Shown: piece by piece, positions 23,901-35,900 of the stretch
Numbering within the stretch: the stretch's first letter is position 1
Layout of the letters: every line of letters starts with the position of its first letter
Assembly: GCF_029931775.1 (NCBI RefSeq)
Contig: NC_079331.1
Span: 24,491,720-24,555,719 of the forward strand
Length of the DNA stretch: 64,000 nucleotides
Reading direction: 5' to 3'
Source of the DNA: Euleptes europaea
Taxonomy: Eukaryota > Chordata > Lepidosauria > Squamata > Sphaerodactylidae
Notes under the pieces: model-generated
Database searches by the model: none
What the model was told of the DNA's origin: nothing
The model's input: only the letters and a program-made list of their open reading frames with translations
Made by a program: the position numbers and the translations under genes

Positions 23901-26900
23901 CTGCTGCCATGCGGTTCCCCCACTGGAGAATGACATGGTCTCTTTGTCCATATCTGTTCTTTTCCACCAAAGAGTTCCTAGAGACAGACCTTCCTTTGCC
24001 TATTTGATGTGCGCAATAATCTTGAGAGACAGGCGGGGCTAAGAAAGGTGCAGCTAAAGAAGGATTTGAATCTCTGTCTCCCCACGACAACTTCAGCCCT
24101 CTTGTCGCTGGATGCGCCAGCAGAGTGGGGGTGTCACTGAATGGGTGAACCTAGATAGAATGGTTGTTAGGAGTGATGTTGCCCCATCCTGCCTTGGCGT
24201 GCCTGAGAGAGTGCTTGCACGCCATGCTCTGCCCACATGAGAGTTGGTAAAAGGGAGTGGATTGATTCTTTGTTGATTTGACGATTTGTCTGATTAAGTG
24301 TGTTCCTGATACTCTTCACAGAACTGGATGAACATCTGGATGGATGTGTGCATATTTTAACCAGCTACATCACTAAACTTAGGGCATTTATGATAAAGTT
24401 CCCTCGCAAGCAGTCCAGCATCCTAGGCACACCGTGCGATCTTGAGGAAGACGTGCCCCGAGTGCAGCAATGCCAGACATGGGAGCAGCTCAGCACAGAG
24501 GTAAACGGAGCCGGCCTCTCCGAAGGCTTCCTAAACTCGTTCATTATAAGAACAAAGCAAACAAACGAGGGCCACGTGTAGATCACGGTCCAGTTAAGCA
24601 GCTGGAAACCCGATTGATCAGGGTGCTTCCTCCGCAGTGGCTTGTTTTAACAAGTGCTGCTTTCCTGCTGCTCTCAAGAAGCACTTGATTTTTCAAGGAG
24701 TCTCTGAAAGCGGTTACTGCAGTGCAGGCATACTTTTTGTTTTTGTTTTTTGCCCTTTCAGCAAATTATTGCCAACGCTATTTTAAACAACAAACTGCCA
24801 GAAGCACAGACCTTTTTCCGGATGACTGGTAATCCTGCTCAGAAGCTAGAGGAGTTGACCTACATTGGGCTGGAGCTGGCCTGCAGAAGCCTTCAGAAGG
24901 GTGATGCCAAAGAGGCCTCCAAGCTCTTAACAAACATGGTGAGTCGGGGGTGGGGGGCAAACACCACAGTCAAGTCAACAAGGACAGCTTTGGTCTCTTT
25001 TGCAGATATACCCAACAAAGTGCTGTTTTGCTCCTTCAGATGCTAAAGCAGTGTGGTCACCGGGAATGTTTACATCAGAAAACCAGCAGATTAACCGTGA
25101 TAAATAGCTTCATTTTCTCAATTCCCGCCATGTTTGGCATGATGGAAAAAGAAGCATGTAATGTAGCAGGGGTCCCCGACGTGGTGCCCCTGGGTGCCAC
25201 GGCGCCCGCTGACACCTTTTCTGGCACCCACCAAGTGTTTTTAGGAAGTGGGTGGGGCCAAGTAGGGCTTTTGCCCAGCAAGGCGTCTGATTGGCTATTG
25301 GAGATTTGATAGGCTATGCAGATTTTTGAAAAATGTTGTTTTGGCAGCAGCTGCCACCACAGCCCAAGGATTTGCACTGTGCTACTGAAGTTCAGCTGCG
25401 GCAATCATTTTGTGGCTGGCTCTGCCTCCTGTGGCAGCCATTTTGTGGCAGCCATTTTGTTGCTGCGCCCACCATGCTGTGTCAGAATTCCAAATGTGCT
25501 CACAGGCTAAAAAGGTTGGGAACCCCTGTAATATTGGGGAAGTTAGTTTAGGGCCTGGGAAACCCAGGTTTGAATCCCCACTTGCGCCATGGAAACCTGC
25601 TGGGTGACCTTGGGCCTGTCACACTCAGCCCTGACCCTGTATTGTATTGGGATGGGAGACCCCAAAGGAATACCAGGAGTGTGACGCCGAGGCAGGCAGT
25701 GGCAAACCACCTCCGAACGTCTCTTGCCTTGAAAACTCTACGGGGTTGCCAGAAGTCAGCTGTGACTTGACAGCAAAAAAAAATGTCCTGGCAAAAGTTA
25801 AGCCCATTTGGCTGGCTGTGTATTAAAAACATCTTTGAATAATTCAGGGCTGGGCCTAAATTCCTTTGAAAATGTGCACCAGTTCTGATGCCTATAAGGG
25901 AAGTTGTCATGAACCTTCCTTTCTGTAAAGTCCCCTCTGTCAGAACTGGTATGTATTTTCCTTTTTGTGTTTTATCCTGTCCTTCCTCCAAAGAGCTCGG
26001 GACAGTGAACATAATCTCTCCCCCTCCTGTTTTATCTTCACAACAACCCTGTGAGGTGGGTTAGACGGAGTGCGTGCGACTGGCCCAAGGTCACCCACTG
26101 AGCTTCCATGGCACAGTGGGGATTCAAACCTGGGGCTCCCCAATGCTAGCCTGAAACTCTAACCACCACGCTGGCTCTTTTTCAAAGTAGGGGTTTGATG
26201 TAATGAAGCAGCTGCACAGAATATGTTTCTACACCAGTGACCAGCCTGTCCGTGACTTCTTGGTGAGTGAAGAAAGACTTCTTTTCTGTGGCTCTTTATA
26301 TGTTCTGATTGCGCCCTCCCTGTATGTATTAATTTTTGCTCCACCCAAGTCCCAGGTTTGACTGAGCTTTTGCTTTTCTTTGGCATCAGTAGCAGAACTC
26401 TCTTTGTGGCAGCCTCGACCGGGTCAACAGGACCTGTGCTGCAGACGTAGTGTGTCCGCCCACCCCTTGGCCCCGTCAAGACTTTGCTCTTATTCCTGGT
26501 CATATTTGTGGTTGGATAACCCATCTCTCTTGAAAAGTTGTGTTTCTATGGGCTGTGGGGCTGGCATTGAAATGCTCATCGCAGTTTGACTCTCCAGGTG
26601 AAAGTGTTGCAAGAGGAAAATTACTTTTCTGAGGCGGAAAAGGAAATGATCGACTTTGTATACCAGGTGGAGAATGCTTACTCAGGAGCTTCCCAGGAGA
26701 ATTCTGAGAACACCCAGTCCAGGTAATAAATCTTCAGCCACACTCCCCCCCTCAAAAAAAAAAAAAAAAAAACAAGGAGCAAGAGTGTGGGGGGCACAAC
26801 AGTTCCATGCAGGGGTCTCCAGCCTTTTTGAGCTTGCGGGCATCAAGGTGGCCTCCACAGGAACATGAGTCAGCAGTGTGATGTGGTAGCTAAAAAGGCA

Positions 26901-29900
26901 AATGCGATCTTGGGCTGCATCAACAGTGTCCAGATCACGCGGAGTGATGGTATCGCTCTACTCTGGTTAGACCTCACCTAGAGGACTGTGTTCAGTTTTG
27001 GGCACCGCAATTTAAGAAAGATGTAGACAAGCTGGAATGTGGCCAGAGGAGGGCAACAAAGAAGGTGAGGGGTCTGGAGACCAAGTCCTATGAGGAAAGG
27101 TTGAAGGAGCTGGGTATGTTTAGCCTGAAGAGGAGAAGGCTGAGAGGGGCTATGATAACCATCTTCAAGTACTTGAAGGGCTGTCATATAGAGGATGGTG
27201 CCGAGTTGTTTTCTGTTGCCCCGGAAGGTCGGACCAGAACCAACAGGTTGAAATTAAATCAGAATAGTTTCCGTCAAGACATTAGGAAGAACTCAGTGGA
27301 GCGGTCTTCCTCGGGAGGTGGTGAGCTCTCCTTCCCTGGAGGTTTTTAAACAGAGGCTCGATGGCCATCTGTCAGCAATGCTGATTCTGTTACCTTAGGC
27401 AGATGATGAAAGAGAAGGCATCTTGGCCATCTTCTGGTCACTGGGTGTGTTTGTGGGGGGGCGGTAGTTGTGAGTTTCCTGCTTTGTGCAGGGGGTTGGA
27501 CTAGATGACCCTGGTGGTCCCTTCCAACTCTATGATTCTATGATCTATTCTAGGAGGCAGAGCCAAGCATAAAATGTCAGGTATTAAGGTTATCTATGAC
27601 TCTCATAGTAACTCTTCATCATGTAAGGGAGAAGCTCTGTTTAACAGGATGCCTGTTAACCTGCACAGCCAATCCGAAGCCCTGCTGGGCACAAGCCCCA
27701 CCTAGAACACTGGGCAGATGCCATGGAGCCCTGGGCACCATGTTGGGGATCACTGGTCCAAGGCCTTAAATCCCTACCTGTGCTAGTGAATCAGAGGCGA
27801 GCCCTCATCCTGTTCAGCTGGAAGCTTTCCTTCTGCGGCAGTTGTGAGCCTGTGTTTCTCCTTACCAGCCAGCTGCTGGTTGTTTTCACCCTGGCCCCAC
27901 TGTTCCTGCTACAGACCTCAAGCTTACGTTAATCAGCTTTGGCCGATACTCCATATATTGTCATGTATGCTTTGAAGTTTTGAACTCTGAAAAGATTGCA
28001 TTAGAAACAAGCTAGTGGACTTGATCCTGATTCACTAGGGAAGAGCATATAAATGGGAAGCATTAATTGTTAATGGAAATAGACGTTTTAATAGTTTGGG
28101 GCTTAAAGACTCTCCTCTGAAGCCTTGGATGGATGCCAAGGGACAGCAGGAGATGGGAACTTTGATCAGTGGGTGCAAACGGGCCCCTTGAGGTTTACTG
28201 ATCTCCAAAAGAAGGGTGGTTTTATGTCCTTTGATGAGCAGACAAGCTGCACCAGTAAAAAGCCCTTTATTTCAGTATTTTTAGTTGAGGCGAGGAATTC
28301 AGAACAACTAAGGTGTTCAGATCATTGAATGGAGTTGAAAAGACCTTGACTGGTCAAGGGTCTACTAGCTGAGATGTAGAATCATAGAGTTGGAAGGGTC
28401 CATAGAGGCCATCTAGTCCAACCCCCTGCTCAATGCAGGATCAGCCTAGAGCATCCCTGACAAGTGTTTGGCCAGCCGCTGCTTGAAGACTGCCAGTGAG
28501 GGGGAGCTCACCACCTCCCTAGGTAGCTGATTCCACTGTCAGACAACTTTTACTGTAAAATAAAATTCCTAATATCCAGGCGGTACCTTTCCTCCCGCAA
28601 TTTAAACCCATTATTGCGAGTCCTATCCTCTGCTGCCAACAGGAACAGTTCCCTGCCCTCCTCTAGGTGACAATCCTTCAAATACTCAAAGAGAGCAATC
28701 ATGTCCCCCCTCACGAAACATTCCCAACTCCCTCGGCCTTTCTTCGTAGGGCTTGGTCTCCCACTAGAAAAGTGGAGAAGAGCATTCCAGGAGGTGGCAA
28801 AAGTATTGCTTAGTATAGGGGACAGGGAAAACGGTTGGGAAATGTTTTATCGATGGAATTTGACATTATCTAAAATCTCAGGAGAATCCGAGTTGTGCTG
28901 GAAGAGCAATAAGGAGAAGGCGACTCTCTCCCACTGAGGGTAGTCCTGTACATTGGTACGAACATTTTGGAGCACGGTTTGTAGAGAAATAGAGATTATT
29001 TTGATTGATGCTTCAGACTTAATGCAAAAGGTTTATTTTTTGGGTGAAATCCCATCTAGAATAGGAAAACAGCAGGGAATTTTGCTTCGCCATTTGGTTA
29101 TTGCGATTGGAGTGACTTTTGCCCAGAAAGGGAAGCAGCAGTCCACCCCATCTTTGAGGCAATGGTTGAATAAAGTTTGATCTGTGTGGATTATGAATAA
29201 GGTCACAATTTGTAAATACATGCAGATGCAGAAATCAGTTAGCTTCAGAATTTGTAGATGTTTGGTTCCTGTTTATTAAATATTGGAATTATAATGCATA
29301 TTGCAAAGTGAAACAACACTTAATAGAGCATGTTTAGAGGCTGATGAGTTGTCTTTGATGAGTTAGGGGCAGCCACGGGAAGTCAATAAAGCATGTTAAA
29401 ATAATTTTTCTACATTATATTTAAGAGAGGTTGATATGCAGTGTATCAGTTTGGAGTGAGTACTGGTTTATATATGATTTTATATTTATATTAAGTTTAT
29501 CTAATTGAACCAAAAGTTTACATATTGTGATATATAGTGTGCTGTCTCACTGACGTCTATGACTGATATGTATCATCTGTATGTGTTACACAAAAGATCT
29601 TGATGTTGTACTGTCAGTTAAGTAAAATAAAAAGGTGGGGGGATAGGATAGGGGTAAGCCCCCCCCCCCCCAACTAACGGCCTTCATGGAGAGGTTTTGT
29701 TCTCACTTTCAGGGACTGGAGGAAGAAAAAGGATCCGTCTGCCCACACAGCTGCTTTGGATGTGCTAATGAACTGCAATCAAGACCGAGTTCATAATGGA
29801 GAGCACAGAGTTATGTTAAACTGGGCTCAGTCCTGGGATCCGGTCACGCGAGAGATTGTCCTTCTCCCCACCCGATCCCCAGAAGGCAAGCTTTTTGTTG

Positions 29901-32900
29901 TGCTGACGTAAATACATGGTATCCTGAGTGGTTTTGTGGTGTTTCAGGGCTGTGCTTTGGGCGTGGTGAGGCTTGGGGAAACAGGGAAAAGGAGTTTCAT
30001 ACTGGAGGGGCAGCCTTTGATCTTTGCGCATATTTTTTAAAGAAGTGGTAATTAGGTTTGGTCTTAATTGAGTTCTGCACCTTTTGTGGTCCTTGTATTA
30101 GTCATCCTTATCCAAGCCTGGTAGTTTTGATTCCCTGTTGATAGCATCCTGACCCTGTAGATGTGCATAGCTGTGACAGTCCATTTTCGTTAAACACAGA
30201 ATTGAAGTCATGCAATCCAGAGGTTCTTTGGATGCATTTGTCATCCTGGCATGACTGGAGCAACATCAGTTCGTGGATTGCAGACTCTCAGTTGCAGGGC
30301 AGCAGCACAAAGTGGCCGGCACTGTCCACGGAGGCCCTTGACAGAAGTACCTTGTGCAGCTATTACATGAGAAACGAAATATTGGACAGCCTGGCTAGGT
30401 ATGTGTTACCTGTTGGTAGATGATCCAGCCGCTAACAGGCTTTTCCATTGCAGTTTGTAATGCCACTGAAAGCATACAGCTACCTGCTCTGCATACAACT
30501 GTTGCTATCTTTTTCTTGATAGAAACGGGGTTTTTGCACCAGTAGAACTAGAAGATTTCAAGTGCCTTCTTCAAAGGCTGATTCATGCTGGAGGAGTGAT
30601 GCAAAATCCGCAGCCCGTCTCAGAGTATTCATCCCCTGGGGGCTTTGATTTCCATGCCTGCTTTATCCTTTACTGTTTAGACCGTGGGCTGAACCATCTA
30701 CTCTACACTTACTTAGATTGTTATCGGTAAGAATCTATATCAAAAACTAATGTCTGTGCAAGTATTGATCTCATAGAATCATAGAGTTGGAAGGGACCAC
30801 CAGGGTCATCTAGTCCAACCCCCTGCACAATGCAGGAAACTCACAACTACCTCCCCCACATACCCCCAGTGCCCAGAAGATGGCCATGATGCCCCCCCTC
30901 TCATGAACTGCCCAAGTTCATAGAATCAGCATTGCTCATCAAGATCTCAGAAGCTGAGCAAAGTCAGCCCTAGTTAATACTTGGATGGGAGACTGCAAGG
31001 ATGCCCAAGGTTGCTACACAGAGGCAGGCAATAGCAAACTACCCCTGTACGTCTCCTGCCTTAAGAACCCAATGGGGTTGCCATAATTAGCCTGCAACAT
31101 GATAGCAAAAAAGAAGTAGTTGGTAAAAATAGCAACAGTGCAGCTTGATTTGTGAAGAAAAGCTCTTAAGGGATGTGTATTTTGCTGGATTCCGGCTCTG
31201 CAATGTAACCCGCAAATTACTTAGGAGAAACTGGAGGAGTTTAGGCAGACATTGTAGGAGTTTGGGCAGATATTTTAAAAACGGCCAGCACATTCCTGCC
31301 CTTCCTATTTGCTTTCTCTAGACTAAGCATGGCTTCCACCTTCAGCCTTTCTCCTTGGTCTTCCCACAAAGGCAGTAACTCCCCCGTTGTCCGCCATCCT
31401 CTGTCCCTCCTCCAAGGGAGACATTAACTTCTGTTTGAGGGCTATGGCTGAAGCCTGGTCTAATCACCAGAACAAAGGGAGAAAAGTCAAGCTGGATCAT
31501 AGAGACCGGTAGAACTTATCCCTATCTCCCCCCCCCCCCCCCCCGCATCACTGTCTTCCCCACCCCAAGAAGGAGGCAGGTGTCTTCCTTACTCAGCAGC
31601 TGATTCCTGGGCCTGATTCTTTTTTTTGGGGGGGAGCATATTGTTATATGAAGCTAATAATGTGCTTTTGGTTTCTTTCCAGATTATTTTCTTCCAATTG
31701 TCCCATTTTGGGTGACCAGGCGCTGCATGAAGCTCATCCTTGGTTTGAGTTTCTCGTGCGGTGTCGAGACATCACCAGCAGCCCCGGAGGTAGGAGTCCC
31801 AGCTTGTGCACCTCTTCCAGACTGGGCAGCCAGAGCTGGACTGATAAGTGTGGCTCAGTGATTGCTCAGGGTGAGGTTGCGCTTCCCCAGGATCAGGTCC
31901 ACAGCTTGGATTCTCCTGGATTTGGCCTTGTTCCTGGATGTCTCGGTGGTTGTGTCCAAGAGGATCTTTCACCAGCTGCAGCCGATGTGCTGCTGTGTCC
32001 CTTCCTGGTAAACAGGCCCCTCGCCCTTCCCTCAGGACCTCCAAATTAGAGCCCTGCTGCAGAGTACGTGGGGCTGGCTCTGAAATGTGTCCAGCAGCTA
32101 CAGCTGTTCCACAGAGAGCATTCTCACCCCTAGCATCCCTCTCAATGTGGACTTTTGAGTCTGGCAGGTTGTTGTGCTGGACAGCTTTATTGGAGATATG
32201 TTGCTGCTGCGGCTCAGTATTTTGGGTTTGGGGTGGGTCTAAAGCAAGAAGTCGTGTTGACAATTTCAAGCCTGTAAAGTTGGCTGGGAAAGGTTTGGGG
32301 AAGGCAGAATGGGTTCGATTAATCTGGAAAACATGCAGGTTCACTATGACTCTTTGCAGTAGATTTTGTTGATAAAGGTATTTGCATCCATTAGATACCA
32401 CACTGGGTTTGGATGCCTCAGGACACGTCCCTTTTTCAGGCAACATGAGGGAGTGGGTGGTGGCTGCACAGATTCAGGTGGTCTTGGAGGAGGAGATGGA
32501 TTATCTGGACTCGGATTCAGGCATGGGTTTGTGACGGAAGCGCCTCGGCTGCCCTGACTGATGAGCTTTGCCCGGAGAGCAGCAGGACAGTGGCCTTCGG
32601 TGGTCACTCATAAATTCTGAGAAGCAGCGAGAATCCCGTGTTTGGTCCCAAACTGGTGTAGTGGTTAAGAGCCGTGATTTGGAGCGGTGGACTCTGATCT
32701 GGAGAACCGGGTTTGATTCCCCCACTCCTCCACGTGAAGTCTGCTGGGTGACCTTAGGCTAGTCACAGCTCTCTCAGCCCCACCTACCTCACAGGGTGTC
32801 TGTTGTGGGGAGGGGAAGGGAAGGTGATTGTAAGCCGGTTTGATTCTTCCTTAAGTGGTAGAGAAAGTCGGCATGTAAAAACCAACTCTTCTTCTTAAAA

Positions 32901-35900
32901 GAAATGTCTGTTGTCTGGCCAAAAATGGAGGTCATCCACTAGAACAACGGATGATCTTTCTGTCCCATATGCTGCCTTTTTACCTGACATTGGGACTCCG
33001 AGGAAACTAGGAGAAAATGATTATTATTTGTATTTTAACTGTTTCTTGTTTTCAACCACCTGGAGCCTAGTTGTTGGGCAGAAAGGCATTATGTGAATAT
33101 TTTAAATAACAACACAGTTTGGAAGAGAAGGGTTTCGTTTTTTGTCCTTTCCCGCTGACTAGATGCAGAGATGATTTTTCAGGCTAGCCTGGCAAATGCC
33201 CAGATCTTGATTCCCAGCAACCAGGCCAGTGTGAGCACCATGCTTCTGGAAGGACGGACGCTGCTGGCCCTTGCCACCACAATGTATGCTCCTGGAGGTA
33301 TTGACCAGGTGGGTTGAGAGAGCACTGTTCCTTTAGACTAGCAGAAAATGTCTGGGGGTTCACATCCACTTATTGGCCTCAACACAGCTAGAGCCTGTTC
33401 TTGGCTTCTTAGATGCAGATAAAGCCTTCGGCCAGATTCAAGTGACTTTCCGTGGCTGGTCAGTGAAATGATCCTTTTCCGTTTCCTTGCAAATATAATC
33501 AGCGGCTGCTTCTTTGCAGAAAAAGCCCCACCTGACGGCTGGCATGAGCCTCGTGTGTGTTTTTTGCTGCATCAGGCCCACCATGGCTACCCTTCCGGCG
33601 TTCTTCTTTGCAGATTCTTCAGAATGGAAGTGGAAGAGAGAATCCTGCCAAGAAGGTGGACACCCAGCTGTTCAGGATGGCCCTCACTCCCTATCCCAAG
33701 CTCAAAGCCGCCCTCTTCTCCCCGCTTGCCTCTCATGGCGTCTTGCCTTCTGACGTCTCTCTGTACCATCTTGTTCAGGTATATATGTGCTGCTGCCACA
33801 CTGTCGGCTAGCTAAGATGGCCGCCATTCAGCCACAACATAATGAAGTGGGGTCTGATGTTTCCCCAACGGGAAGAAGACTTGAGGAGCCACTGGAAGGA
33901 AGAGGCACCACGAGCCACCCTCGGGTCTCTTGCTCACTGGCAAACCCTTGCACATTAGTCATGGGGCAAAGGCACCAATTCGCCTGTGGCAATGCCAGGA
34001 TTGTTTAGAAAAAACACCCTTTGCACAGAGTTCGCAAGTAGACTGCAAGGAAGAGCCCCCCACTGGCCTCTGAATTATGCCCCAGAAGATAGGTTGAACT
34101 CACTTTTTAGTACTGATACAGCTCCTCCGGCAGTCATTCACCCCTGGACTTTCCCTTGTGGAGAAGACAATCCAGTTGTGAATAATTTCTGTCATACCAT
34201 GGTAGTCTGAAAGCCAGTAGTGTGTGAATGCAGCCCACGATGATAGCAGGCACAGCTGAACCAGCAACGGCTTTTATTTAGAGAGGGCATGTTGTGGAGA
34301 GAGCTCCAACTGGAATGTGGGTTTCCATCTCTGGGTTCTTGCAGGACCCCTCCTCCTGCGGAAGGAGAGTGTTCTAACTAAGCTGGCCACACTTCTGATC
34401 CTCCGGCCCGCTGTGCCCAGTCTCCAACCATTTCCCCTGTTAGTTACACCAGTGCAAAACTTACACCAGCGTGGAAGCAATGACTGTGCAGCAGCATTTC
34501 TAGTCTGAGATCGGAGTGGTCTTGGTGCCAGGGATTTAGCAGTGATTCTGTCCTCTTCCTGGTGCTGTAACTCTGGGATAGGATAGCATGGCAAGCAGCA
34601 TTTTGTTTTGTTTTTAATATTCCACCTTTGTGCTATCACATTCAAGGCAATTTCTAATTCTGCATAATAGAATACAACAGAAAAAGGGACAGAAATAGAA
34701 TAGCTTGCGTCTGTTTCTCATTATAACACAGTATTCTAATGCAAGAGTTACATTGTGCTAGATTGTTAATAAGGAAACGTGGTTTGTTTAAAACATTTCT
34801 ATCTTGCCTCTCTTTCAAAAGACCTGAGATGGGCAACAGTAACGGGGGGGGGGGGGGAACAGACGCCAAGTCTGAAAAGTACAAACCAGACTTAAACAGG
34901 CTAAAAACCACAAATAAGATGAGTGGGAGTACAAGCTGGACTGAGGATAGTTTCAGAGGGCGGCTGTGCTGGTCTGCAGTAGAACAGCTAGATTCGAATC
35001 CAGTAGCACCTTAGAGACTGACAGGATTTTCGAAGTCTGAGTTTTTGAGAGTCAGAGCTCACTCTGAGGGTCTCACAGCAGCCTTGGGGAGTGATCAAAA
35101 GGGGAGCCCCCTGTGCATCAGCAATAAGGCTGCTCCGCAGTCCCCATGCCCCAACAGAAAAGCCTGTGATCCAGGCAGCCAAAGTCCCAGCATGCCCAAA
35201 GGATGGGACCAAGAGGGGGCCCTGATTGGGGGAATGTGACAGAAATGGGAGTTTCTATCTCCCACTTAATTTAGCATTTGTGTTTTGCTTGAAATCCTCC
35301 CTGAAGTTTTGCTAGTGTTGTTTGTTTAGTATTGTTTTCTGATTTTTCAGGCATTAGTTCCATTTGATTCCGCTAAATTGTTTGGTTGGCAGCCAGCAAA
35401 TTCACTTGCTATGCCTGGTAAGTAATGTTCAGCCTCTCATTACCATGTTAAAGTCAGAATAAAACACATCCAGATGTGTACTCCAGCCCCTGCCCAGCCC
35501 TTTTCTCCCCCCTTTCCCGTTCCCTTTCTCTCCCTCCTCTTTTTCTTTGTTGTTGTCCCTTTACCACCAGGGGCGCCACTTGAATTTTTTTAATGTACCA
35601 TTGGAAATACTTCAAAATTTTGATTTTATGCTGTTAACATATTTATTGTATTTATTGGTTGTTTGCCCTGCCTTGGTTGGGAAAGGTGGCCGTAGAAATC
35701 TAATAAATAATAATAATAATATTGGTTCTTGTAGGTTATCCGGGCTGTGTAACCGTGGTCTTGGAATTTTCTTTCCTGACGTTTCGCCAGCAACTGTGGC
35801 AGGCATCTTCAGAGTAGTAACACTGAAGGACAGTGTCTCTGTCCTTCAGTGTTACTACTCTGAAGATGCCTGCCACAGTTGCTGGCGAAACGTCAGGAAA

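Noticed and set aside
28701-29180. Novel host gene from two adjacent frames
   Set aside because: The frames match an L1-type ORF2 C-terminus and are followed by an AT-rich LINE-like 3' UTR.
30941-31000. 5S rRNA gene
   Set aside because: The 5' third of 5S is absent and a SINE body with BovB-like tail follows.
31772-32446. 224-aa minus-strand frame
   Set aside because: It lies in SPG11 intron 17, has no recognisable domain and overlaps plus-strand frames. It looks like a chance frame.
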